Part shown: positions 52,439 through 62,099 of the stretch, piece after piece
Layout: each line of letters opens with the position of its first letter
How positions within the stretch are numbered: the first letter of the stretch is position 1
Source of the DNA: Collinsella sp.
GTDB taxonomy: Bacteria > Actinomycetota > Coriobacteriia > Coriobacteriales > Coriobacteriaceae
DNA: 64,000 bases
Assembly: GCA_019425015.1 (NCBI GenBank)
Contig: JAHYYJ010000004.1
Location: forward strand, 57,616 to 121,615
Direction: 5' to 3'
Notes under the pieces: model-generated
Seen by the model: only the letters and a program-made list of their open reading frames with translations
What the model was told of the DNA's origin: nothing
Databases searched by the model: none
Program-made: the position numbers and the translations under genes

Positions 52439-53817
52439 GCACGTCCATCCCGCGCTTCATGGTCGCTGCGCCCTCGAGCGGGAGCGGCAAGACGGTCGTC
52501 ACGTGCGCGCTCCTGCGCGCGCTCGCGCGTCGCGGCCTTGCATGCGCGGCCTTCAAATGTGGCCCCGACTACATTGACCCGCTCTTTCACCGCCGCGTCG
52601 TGGGTGCGCGCTCGGGCAACTTAGACGGCTTCTTCGCTGACGCCCCGACGCTGCGCGCCCTGCTCGCACGCGGCGCCGCGGGCGCGGATGTCGCGGTGCT
52701 CGAGGGGGTCATGGGCTTCTACGACGGCATGGCGCCCGGCGTGGCCGACGCGAGCAGCTACCAGGTTGCGCGCGACACGGAAACGCCGGTCGTTTTAGTG
52801 GTGAACGGGCGCGGGGCGTCTTTATCGCTCGCCGCCGTAATCCGCGGCATCGCCGAGTTCCTGCCTTGTGCGAACGTGCGCGGCGTCGTGCTGAACAAGA
52901 CGAGCGCCGCTGCCTGCGCCTACGCGGCGCCTGCGATCGAGAAGCACACGGGCGTCGCGGTTTTGGGGAATATCCCCGCCGACGAGACGTTCTCGCTCAA
53001 AAGCCGGCATCTGGGGCTTGTGACCGCCGACGAGGTCGAGCAGCTCTCCGCGCGCATCGACAAGATGGCCGAGCTGGTGGAAAAGAGCGTCGACGTCGAC
53101 CGCTTGCTCGAAATAGCGGCAACGGCACCCGATATCCGCGAGGAACCTTACCGGTTGGAGCCGATCGCGGGAACGCGGCCCATCGTCGCCGTCGCGCGTG
53201 ACGAGGCGTTCTCGTTCTACTACGAGGAGAACCTGCGCGCGCTCGAGGACCTGGGTTGCGAGCTGGCCTTTTTCAGCCCCCTGTGTGATAGCGAGTTGCC
53301 CCGGGGGACAAGCGCCCTCTATCTGGGGGGCGGCTACCCGGAGCTCCATGCGCGGCAGCTCTCCGAGAACGCGCCGATGCGCGAGGCGGTGCGGCGCGCG
53401 GTGGAATCCGGCATGCCGACGGTCGCCGAATGCGGTGGGTTTCTGTACCTGCAGCGCGAAATCGCTGATAGCGAGGGGCGGCGCTGGCCTGTTACGGGCG
53501 CCCTTGAGGGCGCAAGCGAGAATGGGGTAAGGCTGTCCCATTTCGGGTACGTGGTGCTCACTTCCCAACGCGACGGGCTCTACGGGCCGCGCGGCACACG
53601 CATCCGCGCGCACGAGTTCCACTACTGGCAGTCCACCTGCCCGGGCGGCGACTTCTGGGCGCAGAAGCCCCGGCGCGACAAGGGCTGGCCGTGCATGTCG
53701 ACCACCCCGTCCCTGGTTGCGGGCTTCCCGCATGTGTACTATCCTGCGAACCCCGACGTTGCGCGCGCGTTCGCGTCTGCCGCAGCGTCGTTTGCAGAGA
53801 GGAGACGGCATGGCTGA
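52435..53817 (+). CDS. cbiA: Cobyrinate a,c-diamide synthase
   Basis: This 460-residue glutamine-dependent amidotransferase has an N-terminal ATPase (VAAPSSGSGKTVVTCALLRAL, FKCGPDYIDPLFH, EGVMGFYDG) and a C-terminal class I glutaminase domain with YLGGGYPELHA, VAECGGFLYL (Cys nucleophile) and HEFHYW. GTG start overlaps the cbiET stop. Confidence 0.95.
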   Translation: MSTSIPRFMVAAPSSGSGKTVVTCALLRALARRGLACAAFKCGPDYIDPLFHRRVVGARSGNLDGFFADAPTLRALLARGAAGADVAVLEGVMGFYDGMAPGVADASSYQVARDTETPVVLVVNGRGASLSLAAVIRGIAEFLPCANVRGVVLNKTSAAACAYAAPAIEKHTGVAVLGNIPADETFSLKSRHLGLVTADEVEQLSARIDKMAELVEKSVDVDRLLEIAATAPDIREEPYRLEPIAGTRPIVAVARDEAFSFYYEENLRALEDLGCELAFFSPLCDSELPRGTSALYLGGGYPELHARQLSENAPMREAVRRAVESGMPTVAECGGFLYLQREIADSEGRRWPVTGALEGASENGVRLSHFGYVVLTSQRDGLYGPRGTRIRAHEFHYWQSTCPGGDFWAQKPRRDKGWPCMSTTPSLVAGFPHVYYPANPDVARAFASAAASFAERRRHG

Positions 53818-54952
53818 AGCAACCGAAACCGCGCTTGCCTGCATCCGCGAGGAAGTCGAGCGCGCGTTCTCGTCGGCGCCGGGCGCCGTGCTCGAAGCCA
53901 CGCTCTCCCGGATCGAGCCCGCAGACGAGTGCGCCCGCGCCGCCGCGTACGCCGCGTGGGACTCCATCGCGCACCCCTTGGGGGGATTGGGCGACTTTGA
54001 AGACGCCGTCGCGTGTATCGCCGCAGCTCAGGGGAGCGCCGAGGTGGCCGAGTTTCCCCGTGCGCTCGCGGTATTCTTCTCCGACAACGGGGTCGTTGCC
54101 GAAGGCGTGTCGCAAAGCGGGCAAGACGTGACGCGAGCCGTCGCGCGCAACATGTGCGAGGGGGCCACGAGCGCCTGCCGCATGGCGGCGTTCGCGGGTG
54201 CCGAGGTCGTGCCCGTCGACGTGGGTATGGCCCGGGGCATAGAAGACGCGCGCATGGTGCGCGCGAACGTGCGGCGGGGGAGTGGCAACATCGCGCACGG
54301 CTCCGCTATGTCTCGAGATGGGGCCGTGCGCGCGATCGAGGTCGGAATCGCCGTCGCGTGCGGGCTTGCCCGCGCCGGCGTGCGCCTTCTCGCCGCGGGC
54401 GAGATGGGCATCGGCAACACGACCACCTCGGCGGCGGTGGCCGCAGTGCTCATCCGGGCGGACGCGCGGAGCCTCGTCGGGCGCGGCGCGGGGCTCTCGG
54501 ACGCCTCGCTCGCGCGCAAGCGCGACGTGGTCGAGCACGCTATCGACGCGAACTCGCCCGATCCCGCCGACCCGATCGACGTGCTCTCGAAGGTGGGCGG
54601 CTTCGACATCGCGGCGATGTGCGGCTTCTACCTGGGGGCCGCGGCCTCGAAGGCGCCGGCGCTTCTCGACGGGGTCATATCCTGCACGGCGGCCCTGTGC
54701 GCGGCGCGCCTGTGCCCCAACGCCTTGGGCTACCTCCTGGGCACCCACGCATCAAGTGAACCCGCAAGCCAGGAGCTCCTTCGCGAGCTTGGCATAAAGG
54801 CACCCCTCGACGCAGGCATGCACTTGGGCGAGGGCGCGGGCGCCATGGCGTATCTGCCCCTTCTGGATTCGGCGCTGCGCGTGTACCGGGATGGGAAGAC
54901 GTTCACGGCGACTGGCATGGCTGCTTACGAGCATTTCGAGGCCGGGAAATGA
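53810..54952 (+). CDS. cobT: Nicotinate-nucleotide-dimethylbenzimidazole phosphoribosyltransferase
   Basis: This 380-residue enzyme activates the lower-ligand base. VFFSDNGVVAEGVSQSGQDVTRAVARNM, AGEMGIGNTTTSAAVAAVL, GRGAGLSD and the C-terminal DAGMHLGEGAGAM (catalytic Glu) are CobT motifs. The N-terminus is somewhat longer than usual. No bluB or bza gene for making the base lies in the window, so the ligand comes from elsewhere. It overlaps cbiA by eight bases. Confidence 0.94.
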   Translation: MAEATETALACIREEVERAFSSAPGAVLEATLSRIEPADECARAAAYAAWDSIAHPLGGLGDFEDAVACIAAAQGSAEVAEFPRALAVFFSDNGVVAEGVSQSGQDVTRAVARNMCEGATSACRMAAFAGAEVVPVDVGMARGIEDARMVRANVRRGSGNIAHGSAMSRDGAVRAIEVGIAVACGLARAGVRLLAAGEMGIGNTTTSAAVAAVLIRADARSLVGRGAGLSDASLARKRDVVEHAIDANSPDPADPIDVLSKVGGFDIAAMCGFYLGAAASKAPALLDGVISCTAALCAARLCPNALGYLLGTHASSEPASQELLRELGIKAPLDAGMHLGEGAGAMAYLPLLDSALRVYRDGKTFTATGMAAYEHFEAGK

Positions 54953-55497
54953 CGGTGACGCTCGTCATCGGCGCCGCCGCGAGCGGCAAGAGCGCCTACG
55001 CCGAGTCCCTGTGCCTCGGGCACGACGGCCCCCGCGTGTACCTGGCAACGATGGAGCCCTTCGGTGAAGAGGGCGCCCGCCGCATCGCGCGCCATCGGGC
55101 GCTGCGCGAGGGCAAGGGGTTTTCCACCCTCGAGCGCACGCGTGACGTGGGCGCCGCAGTGCCCGGGCTTCCGCGCGGCTGCACGCTTCTTTTGGAGGAC
55201 GTGGGCAACCTGGTTGCGAACGAGCTCTTCGCGGAAGGCGGCTTGTCCCCGCGTGACCCCGACGCTGCGGCGCGCGAGGTACTCAGAGGCATCGAACGGC
55301 TCGCTCAGGCCGCTGCGTATACGGTGGTGGTCACCGTCGACGTGTTCGCCGATGGGATGCGCTACGATGAAGGGACCGAGGCATGGAGGCGCGCGCTCGC
55401 GCGCGTGAACGCGGGCGTGGCGGCGCTGGCCGACCATGCAGTCGAAGTGGTATGCGGGATTCCCGTGTGGATGAAAGGCGAAGGACCTACAAGGTGA
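54949..55497 (+). CDS. cobU: Adenosylcobinamide kinase/guanylyltransferase-like protein (CobU family)
   Basis: This 182-residue P-loop protein has LVIGAAASGKSAYAESL, YLATMEPFGEEGARRIARHRALR and VEVVCGIPVWMKG, as in CobU-type proteins. The canonical NEVGxGIVP segment reads VTVDVFADGMRYDEG, as in the variant found in Clostridia-type clusters. A second CobU-like domain occurs two genes downstream. Which of the two is the kinase or the guanylyltransferase is open. Confidence 0.82.
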   Translation: MTVTLVIGAAASGKSAYAESLCLGHDGPRVYLATMEPFGEEGARRIARHRALREGKGFSTLERTRDVGAAVPGLPRGCTLLLEDVGNLVANELFAEGGLSPRDPDAAAREVLRGIERLAQAAAYTVVVTVDVFADGMRYDEGTEAWRRALARVNAGVAALADHAVEVVCGIPVWMKGEGPTR

Positions 55498-56261
55498 AGA
55501 TAGCAGAGGCAATCGGCGCGGCGTTCGGAACGTTCTCGCGCATCCCCGTCCCGAAATCGGCCTGGACCGATTTCGGGTCAACCCATGCGCTTGCCGCGTT
55601 TCCCCTGGTGGGCCTCGCGGAAGGCTTCCTCATGACGGCGTGGGGGCACGTGGCGAACCTGCTCGGCGTGCCCGCGACCATCGTCGCGGCCGTGCTCGTG
55701 GCGTTGCCTGTGGCGGTGACGGGAGGCATCCACCTAGACGGGCTCTGCGACACCTCCGATGCGCTTGCAAGTTGGGCCCCGCGCGAGCGAAAGCTCGAGA
55801 TCATGCACGACCCGCGGGCGGGCGCCTTCGGGGTCATCGGTGTTGTTGTGTACCTTATTCTGCAGTTTTCCCTGTTCACCGCGCTGCCGCTTACGGCGGG
55901 GGCGTTCCTCGCGCTTCTGTGCTCGCTCGTGTTCTCCCGCGCGCTTTCGGGGCTCGCCGTAGAATGCTGGCCTGCCGCGCGGGCGGACGGCATGGCCGCG
56001 GGACTCTCGCCTGCTAAGAAGCGCGCGGCGATCGTCGTGCCGCTTTGCGCTTTCGCTGCGGCTTCGGCTGCAGGGATGGTCTCGTGCGCTCAGGCCGTCG
56101 GCGCCCTTATGGCGGTGGCGGGGCTTTTGGCGCTCGCGTGGTACCGTCATGTTGCCCTGTCCCGCTTCGGCGGGGTGACGGGGGATTTGGCCGGATGGTT
56201 TCTGCAATGGGCCGAGCTCGCGATGCTTGCCATGCTGGTGGTGGGGGGTATGCTCCTATGA
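55494..56261 (+). CDS. cobS: Adenosylcobinamide-GDP ribazoletransferase
   Basis: This 255-residue membrane enzyme joins adenosylcobinamide-GDP and alpha-ribazole. FSRIPVPKSAW, GGIHLDGLCDTSDAL, MHDPRAGAFGVIGV and multiple membrane helices are typical of CobS. It starts with GTG overlapping the cobU stop. Confidence 0.94.
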   Translation: MKIAEAIGAAFGTFSRIPVPKSAWTDFGSTHALAAFPLVGLAEGFLMTAWGHVANLLGVPATIVAAVLVALPVAVTGGIHLDGLCDTSDALASWAPRERKLEIMHDPRAGAFGVIGVVVYLILQFSLFTALPLTAGAFLALLCSLVFSRALSGLAVECWPAARADGMAAGLSPAKKRAAIVVPLCAFAAASAAGMVSCAQAVGALMAVAGLLALAWYRHVALSRFGGVTGDLAGWFLQWAELAMLAMLVVGGMLL

Positions 56262-57259
56262 TTCTCGTGGTAGGTGGCGCGCATTCGGGGAAGAGGACCT
56301 TCGTGCGCGAAAAGCTCGGGTTCGCAGCGGACGATTTCGTCGACGCGGCGCAGCTCGCGGCGGGCAGCGTGCCCGCGGCTTTTGCCGGCCGCGTCGCGTA
56401 CCGTGCTGAGGAACTCGTACGCGCGCTCGACGCTGACCGGGCGCTCGAGTGGCTGATCGGCTTCGACGCAGTGATTCTGACCTTGGTCGGCTCGGGGGTC
56501 GTCCCTATGCGTGCGGAAGACGCCCAATGGCGCGAGCGCGCGGGGCGCCTGGGATGCGCGCTCGCTGCGCGCGCCGACGTCGTCGTGCGCATGACGTGCG
56601 GGATTCCCCAGGTCATCAAAGGAAACCTTGCCGATGCGCCTCGAGGGACGCTGGGCGCGGGCGCGCCTTTGGAAGTCATCTTCGTGCGCCATGGTGCCAC
56701 GGCGGGCACGGAAGACCATCGCTACAGCGGGGCGGGCACCGACGAGCCCCTGTCGAGCGCGGGCGAGCGCGCTTTGCGCGACCTCGCGTGCGATCGTGAC
56801 GTGTTCCGTGTTATCACGAGCGGCATGGCCCGTACCGACCAGACGGCACGCATTCTCTTCCCGAACGCGGAGCTTATGGCGTGCCCCGGTCTGCGCGAGA
56901 TGGATTTCGGCGACTTCGAGGGGCGAAGCGCCGCCGAACTTAAAGAGGATGCGCGTTACCGCGCCTGGGCAGACTCCTGGTGTGAGACGCGCTGCCCGCA
57001 TGGCGAGGGCAAGAGCGATTTCACCCGCCGCGTCGTCGCGGCGTTTCGGGAGGCGTGCGATTCGGAGCGCGCCCAGGGGAGTGGGCGCGCCGTCTTCGTC
57101 GTTCACGCGGGTACCGTGAAAGCGCTGCTCTCCGAGCTAGCTGTCCCGAAAATGGGATACTTCGACGTGCATACCGAGCCGGGCGGCGCATGGGCCGCCA
57201 CTTGGGATGGGCGCTGCCTTCGCGACGTTCGCCCCGCTTCGGGGGGCGATGCCCGGTGA
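56258..57259 (+). CDS. Fusion of a CobU-like P-loop domain and a CobC-type histidine phosphatase
   Basis: In this 333-residue protein, residues 1-~130 are a short CobU-like domain (VVGGAHSGKRTFVREKLG, VGSGVVPMRAEDAQWRERAGRLGCALAARADVVVRMTCGIPQVIKG) that keeps the GxGIVP-like segment missing from the separate CobU. Residues ~140-333 are a histidine phosphatase with VIFVRHGATAGTEDHRYSG and VVHAGTVKALL, matching alpha-ribazole phosphatase CobC. The fusion would join nucleotide-loop steps. Overlaps cobS and cbiB. Confidence 0.85.
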   Translation: MILVVGGAHSGKRTFVREKLGFAADDFVDAAQLAAGSVPAAFAGRVAYRAEELVRALDADRALEWLIGFDAVILTLVGSGVVPMRAEDAQWRERAGRLGCALAARADVVVRMTCGIPQVIKGNLADAPRGTLGAGAPLEVIFVRHGATAGTEDHRYSGAGTDEPLSSAGERALRDLACDRDVFRVITSGMARTDQTARILFPNAELMACPGLREMDFGDFEGRSAAELKEDARYRAWADSWCETRCPHGEGKSDFTRRVVAAFREACDSERAQGSGRAVFVVHAGTVKALLSELAVPKMGYFDVHTEPGGAWAATWDGRCLRDVRPASGGDAR

Positions 57260-58233
57260 TGACGATTCTTGCCGTCGCCGCCGGGTTCGCGGCCGACCTT
57301 GCCTTCGGCGACCCGCGCTGGCTTCCCCATCCCGTCGTCGCCATGGGGCGCGCGATCACGTGGGCCGAAGGCCGCCTGCGGGGCGCATTCCCGCAAACGT
57401 CCGCGGGTACGCGCGCCGCAGGGCTTGTGCTCGCCGTGGCGCTTCCGCTTGCGTGTGGGCTTTTGACCTGGGGAATCCTGCATCTTTGCGGCATGGTTCA
57501 CTCCGGCTTGCGCTTCGTGGCCGAGGCATGGGCGAGCTATCAGATTCTCGCGGCATGCGAGCTGCGCCGCCAGAGCCTGGCCGTTGCCCGCGCGTTCTCG
57601 AAGGGCGGACTTGTCGCGGCGCGCGAAGCCGTCGGGCTCATCGTGGGACGTGACACGTCTGTTCTCGACGAGCAGGGCGTCGCGCGCGCCGCCGTGGAAA
57701 CGGTGGCGGAGAACGCGAGCGACGGTGTCATCGCGCCGCTTTTCTACCTTATGATCGGGGGTGCGCCCTTGGGCATGGCGTACAAGGCGGTGAACACGCT
57801 CGACAGCATGGTGGGCTACAAAAACGAGCGCTACATCGACTTCGGTTGCGCCTCGGCGCGCCTCGACGATGCGGTGAACTGGATTCCCTCGCGGTTATCG
57901 GCCCTGCTCATGATCGCTGTGTGCCCGATCGTCGGGCTCGACGCGCGCGGGGCGGCGCGCATCTGGCGCCGCGACAGGCGTCGCCATGCGAGCCCGAACG
58001 CGGCGCAGACCGAGTCGGCGTGCGCGGGTGCGCTCGGACTGCGCCTGGCAGGACCCGCGGTGTATTTCGGCAAGCTCGTTGAGAAACCGACGATAGGCGA
58101 CGCGTCCCGCGAAATCGAGTGGGGCGACATCGCCCGGGCGACAAGGCTCATGCTCGCCGCGTCCGTATGCGCGCTCGTCGTCTTCGGCGCCGCGCGCGCG
58201 GCGGTCGTACTCGCCGTGGGGGCGATGGCATGA
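57259..58233 (+). CDS. cbiB: Adenosylcobinamide-phosphate synthase
   Basis: This 324-residue membrane protein attaches the aminopropanol (phosphate) arm. It shows ADLAFGDPRWLPHPVVAMGRAI, VGRDTSVLDEQGVARAAVETVAENASDGVIAPLFY, AYKAVNTLDSMVGYKNERY and the C-terminal GPAVYFGKLVEKPTIGD. It is coupled to the CobC fusion and to the cobD gene by overlaps. Confidence 0.95.
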   Translation: MTILAVAAGFAADLAFGDPRWLPHPVVAMGRAITWAEGRLRGAFPQTSAGTRAAGLVLAVALPLACGLLTWGILHLCGMVHSGLRFVAEAWASYQILAACELRRQSLAVARAFSKGGLVAAREAVGLIVGRDTSVLDEQGVARAAVETVAENASDGVIAPLFYLMIGGAPLGMAYKAVNTLDSMVGYKNERYIDFGCASARLDDAVNWIPSRLSALLMIAVCPIVGLDARGAARIWRRDRRRHASPNAAQTESACAGALGLRLAGPAVYFGKLVEKPTIGDASREIEWGDIARATRLMLAASVCALVVFGAARAAVVLAVGAMA

Positions 58234-59453
58234 GGAAAGACCACGCCGCGCCCCGGGCTGCCGGGGGAATCCTGCGCGCCCGCACGCATGGGGGCAGCGC
58301 GCAATCGCTCGGCATCGCTTGCGAAGGGGGTGCCTCCGACCTCATTGACTTCTCGGTGAACGTGAATCCGGCAGGCCCCTCGCCGCGCGCCGTCGCCGCA
58401 GCTTGCAAGGCGCTTTCTCGAATCGACGCCTACCCCGATAGGGAAAGCCTCGCCCTCGTTCGCGCGCTAGCGCGCGACCAGGGCATTCCCGAAGATACTA
58501 TCGTCTGCGGCGCGGGCGCGTCCGACATCATCTGGCGGCTCGCAGCGGCGGTGCGCCCGAAACGCATCGTCGTGTGCGCGCCGACGTTCTCTGAATATGC
58601 GGAGGCGGCATCGTACTACGGCGCATGCGTGCAGGAGTTCCCGCTCTCCGAAGCGGACGACTTCGACGTGCCCGCCTCCTTCGCCCGCGCGATCGAGGGG
58701 CCGGGAGACGTGGCGTACCTCTGCAATCCGAACAACCCGACGGGGCGCCTCGTCGACCCCCGTGTGATCGATGCTGCGGCTTGCCGCTGCGAGCAGGTGG
58801 GCGCGCTGCTCGTCGTGGACGAGTGCTTCCTCGGATTTGCGCCCGACGCCCGCGAAAGGAGCGTGGCCGCACGCGCCGCGTGTTCGCGCCATGTGGCCGT
58901 GCTCTCCGCGTTCACCAAGCTCTACGGAATGGCGGGGTTGCGGTTGGGATATCTGATCAGCGGAAACGCCCAACTCATCGAGGGGATTCGCCGGGCGGGG
59001 CAGGCGTGGCCCGTCTCTTCGGTCGCCGAGGCCGCGGGTATCGCCGCCCTGGAAGACGTCGAATACGTCTCGCGCACGCGCGATGTATTGGAGGGCGAGC
59101 GAGCGTGGCTTTCCCACGAGCTCTCCTCGCTCGGGCTTTCCGTCGTGCCGTCGGATGCGAACTTCCTTTTAGTCCGCACGCCGGCGAAAGACATCCCCGA
59201 GCGCCTGTATAAACAGGGGGTTTTGGTCCGCACGTGCGACTCGTTTTCGGTACTGTCCCGTTTCTGGTGCCGCGTCGCGGTGCGCACGCGCAAGGAGAAT
59301 GCCCGGCTTGCGATGGCGTTCAGCCGCGTGCTTCGGGCGGAAGGTGCATCGGGCGAAGGCGAACCCGACGAACGGGGCGGCGCTTCTTTCAGCGGCGCTA
59401 TGGCGGGCGCGGATGGCCGAGGCTCGGCGAAGGAGGTCGATACCCGTGGGTAG
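58230..59453 (+). CDS. cobD: L-threonine-O-3-phosphate decarboxylase (PLP enzyme)
   Basis: This 407-residue fold-type I PLP enzyme makes aminopropanol phosphate. It has IDFSVNVNPAGPSPRA, YLCNPNNPTGRLV, VVDECFLGFAPDARERS and the PLP Lys in LSAFTKLYGMAGLRLGYL. The last ~45 residues are a Gly/Glu-rich tail beyond the usual CobD. Histidinol-phosphate aminotransferase is excluded mainly by context. Confidence 0.9.
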   Translation: MRKDHAAPRAAGGILRARTHGGSAQSLGIACEGGASDLIDFSVNVNPAGPSPRAVAAACKALSRIDAYPDRESLALVRALARDQGIPEDTIVCGAGASDIIWRLAAAVRPKRIVVCAPTFSEYAEAASYYGACVQEFPLSEADDFDVPASFARAIEGPGDVAYLCNPNNPTGRLVDPRVIDAAACRCEQVGALLVVDECFLGFAPDARERSVAARAACSRHVAVLSAFTKLYGMAGLRLGYLISGNAQLIEGIRRAGQAWPVSSVAEAAGIAALEDVEYVSRTRDVLEGERAWLSHELSSLGLSVVPSDANFLLVRTPAKDIPERLYKQGVLVRTCDSFSVLSRFWCRVAVRTRKENARLAMAFSRVLRAEGASGEGEPDERGGASFSGAMAGADGRGSAKEVDTRG

Positions 59454-60945
59454 GGCGAAGCCCATCATGATCCAGGGCACCATGTCGAACGCGGGGAAGA
59501 GCCTGCTTGCGGCGGGGCTGTGCCGCGTGCTTTCGCAGGACGGCCTGCGCGTGACTCCCTTCAAGAGCCAGAACATGGCACTCAACAGCGGTGTCACGGC
59601 CGACGGGCTCGAGATGGGGCGCGCCCAGATCATGCAGGCCGAGGCGTGCGGCATCGCGCCCGACGTGCGCATGAACCCCATCCTGCTCAAGCCCGAAAGC
59701 GGCCACCGAAGCCAGCTCATCGTGGCCGGCAAGGCGCAGGGAGCCTTCGCTGCGAGGGACTACTTCGCGCGAAAGAAGGCGCTCATGCCGCAGATTTTGG
59801 AGGCGTTCGATTCGCTCGCGGAGGAAAACGACGTCATCGTCATCGAGGGCGCCGGCAGCCCCGCCGAAATCAACCTTGCCGAAAACGACATCGTCAACAT
59901 GGGGCTCGCGCGCGCCGTGTCCTCCCCCGTGCTGCTTGCGGGCGACATCGACCCGGGCGGGGTATTTGCCCAGCTCTACGGCACGGTCGCGCTCCTTGCG
60001 CCCGATGACCGCGCGCTTTTGCGGGGGCTTGTGGTGAACAAGTTCCGCGGCGATGTGGAAATCCTGCGCCCGGGTTTGGCCCCGCTCGAGAGGATGTGCG
60101 GGGTTCCCGTCGTGGGGGTCGTGCCGTATCTTACGCTCGACCTGGACGACGAGGACTCGCTCGCGCCGCGCCTATCTGCCCACGAGGCGCGCGGCGTCAT
60201 CGACGTCGCCGTCGTGCGTCTTCCGCATCTGTCGAACTTCACCGACTTCGACCCGCTTTCGCGCGTGCCCGGCGTGGGCGTGCGCTACGTTTCCTCGACG
60301 ACCGATCTGGGCCGACCCGACCTGGTGGTGCTTCCCGGCTCGAAGACTACGCTCGACGACGCGCGCTGGCTTGCGGCTAGCGGCATCGGAGCCTGTGTAC
60401 GCGCGCTTTCGGACGCGGGCACGCCGGTGCTCGGCATATGCGGAGGCTACCAGCTTTTGGGAGACGAGCTTTCCGACCCGCACGGCAGGGAAGGCGCTGG
60501 TACCGCGCGCGGGCTCGGGCTCATCCCTGCAAGTACGGTGTTCAAGGAGGAAAAGCGCCTCGCCCAGTCGGAGCTACGCATCACGGGCGCCCAAGGCGCG
60601 TTCTCGGTGTGGAACGGCATGACGGCGCGCGGGTACGAGATTCACGACGGCGAAACGACCGTCTTCTGCGCTCCTGCGGGCACGATTGGCGGCAAACCGG
60701 AAGGCGCGGCCTGCGGAAACGTGTTCGGAACCTATCTCCACGGCCTGTTCGACGAACCGGGGGTGGCGCTCGCCCTCGCGCGCTCGCTCGCGCGCATGCG
60801 CGGCCTGCCCGAGAGCGTCGTGGGTGCTGCGGGCGCGGCGTCCGCGGTCGATCACCGTGCGCGCGAGTTTGACCGCCTGGCCGACGTCGTGCGCGGGGCG
60901 CTCGACATGGAGTATGTCTACCGCATTATCGAGGAGGGCGTATGA
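59446..60945 (+). CDS. cbiP: Cobyric acid synthase
   Basis: This 499-residue glutamine amidotransferase amidates four side chains of adenosylcobyrinate diamide. It has IMIQGTMSNAGKSLLAAGLCR, FKSQNMALNSGVTADGLEMGRAQ, EGAGSPAEINL, VVLPGSKTTLDD and the glutaminase motif LGICGGYQLLG (Cys). GTG 59446 lies nine bases after AAGGAGG and overlaps the cobD stop. Confidence 0.95.
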   Translation: MGRAKPIMIQGTMSNAGKSLLAAGLCRVLSQDGLRVTPFKSQNMALNSGVTADGLEMGRAQIMQAEACGIAPDVRMNPILLKPESGHRSQLIVAGKAQGAFAARDYFARKKALMPQILEAFDSLAEENDVIVIEGAGSPAEINLAENDIVNMGLARAVSSPVLLAGDIDPGGVFAQLYGTVALLAPDDRALLRGLVVNKFRGDVEILRPGLAPLERMCGVPVVGVVPYLTLDLDDEDSLAPRLSAHEARGVIDVAVVRLPHLSNFTDFDPLSRVPGVGVRYVSSTTDLGRPDLVVLPGSKTTLDDARWLAASGIGACVRALSDAGTPVLGICGGYQLLGDELSDPHGREGAGTARGLGLIPASTVFKEEKRLAQSELRITGAQGAFSVWNGMTARGYEIHDGETTVFCAPAGTIGGKPEGAACGNVFGTYLHGLFDEPGVALALARSLARMRGLPESVVGAAGAASAVDHRAREFDRLADVVRGALDMEYVYRIIEEGV

Positions 60946-61457
60946 TCCACGTGTATCATGGCGACGGCAAAGGCAAGACCACGGCGGCGATGGGCCTCGC
61001 CCTTCGCATGCTCGCTGCAGGCCGCCGCGTCGTCGTCGTGCAGTTCCTGAAAGACGGCGAAAGCGGGGAGGTGCGCCTGCTCGCCGAGCATTTCGGCGTG
61101 CCCGTGTTCGCGGGGAAGGCGTCGGACAAGTTTACCTGGTCGATGACGTCGGAAGAACTTGCCGCGACGTGCGAGCTGCACGATGGGAACCTCGCTTCCG
61201 CGCTCGCCGAGCTCGAGGGCGCGCAAGAGGGACTGCTCGTGCTCGACGAGACGCTCGACGCGCTTTCGAAGGGGCTTGTCGACGAGGCGCTCGTGGACCG
61301 CGCGCTCGATATGTCCGCGCGCGGCGTCGAAGTAGCGCTCACCGGGCGCGCGCCTTCCCGCAAGATCGTGGAGAAGGCCGATTACATAACCGAGATGCGG
61401 TGCGAGAAACACCCCTACGCTCAGGGGATATGTGCAAGAGAAGGAGTGGAGTACTAG
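60942..61457 (+). CDS. btuR: Corrinoid adenosyltransferase (BtuR/CobA type)
   Basis: This 171-residue P-loop enzyme transfers adenosine from ATP to Co(I) corrinoids. Seen: HVYHGDGKGKTTAAMGLALRM, VVVQFLKDGESGE, LLVLDETLDALSKGLVD and LTGRAPSRKIVEKADYITEM. It overlaps the cbiP stop, and cbiC follows with no gap. Confidence 0.95.
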   Translation: MIHVYHGDGKGKTTAAMGLALRMLAAGRRVVVVQFLKDGESGEVRLLAEHFGVPVFAGKASDKFTWSMTSEELAATCELHDGNLASALAELEGAQEGLLVLDETLDALSKGLVDEALVDRALDMSARGVEVALTGRAPSRKIVEKADYITEMRCEKHPYAQGICAREGVEY

Positions 61458-62099
61458 ATGGATTCCAAGGAGATGGCGCCTGGCGACATCGAGCGGCGCA
61501 GCTTCGAGATCATCACCGAAGAGCTCGGCGGCCGCACGTTCCCGCCGTTCGAAGAGCCCGTCGTGAAGCGCGTCATCCATACCACTGCCGACTTCTCGTA
61601 CGCCGATTCCCTCGTGTTCACCCATGACGCCGCGCACTGTGCGCTCGACGCACTGCGCGCAGGGGCCACGGTGCTCACCGACACGAACATGGCGCTCGCA
61701 GGCATAAGCAAGCCCGCGCTCGCGAAGCTCGGCTGCAAGGCCGTGTGCTTCATGGCCGACCCTGATGTCGCCGCGGCTGCGCGCGCCGCGGGCACGACTC
61801 GCGCCGTTGCGAGCATGGACAAAGCTTGCGGCATCGAGGGTCCGCTCATCGTGGCCGTCGGCAACGCTCCCACAGCACTTCTGCGCCTCGCCGAGCTCAT
61901 GGACGCGGGGAAGATCGCGCCCGCTCTCGTCGTTGGGGTGCCGGTCGGGTTTGTGAACGTGGTCGAGGCGAAAGAGGAGCTACTCGCGCGACGCGTGCCG
62001 GCCATCGTCGCGAGGGGTCGCAAGGGCGGCTCGACCGTGGCGGCCGCCATTATGAACGCGCTACTCTACCAGATCACGCGCACAGGCGGCCCGAAGTGA
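61458..62099 (+). CDS. cbiC: Cobalt-precorrin-8X methylmutase
   Basis: This 213-residue enzyme moves the C11 methyl to C12 to give cobyrinate. The catalytic His is in KRVIHTTADFSY; TDTNMALAGISK and IVAVGNAPTALLRLAELM are typical. It ends in GTGA overlap with cbiJ. Confidence 0.95.
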   Translation: MDSKEMAPGDIERRSFEIITEELGGRTFPPFEEPVVKRVIHTTADFSYADSLVFTHDAAHCALDALRAGATVLTDTNMALAGISKPALAKLGCKAVCFMADPDVAAAARAAGTTRAVASMDKACGIEGPLIVAVGNAPTALLRLAELMDAGKIAPALVVGVPVGFVNVVEAKEELLARRVPAIVARGRKGGSTVAAAIMNALLYQITRTGGPK

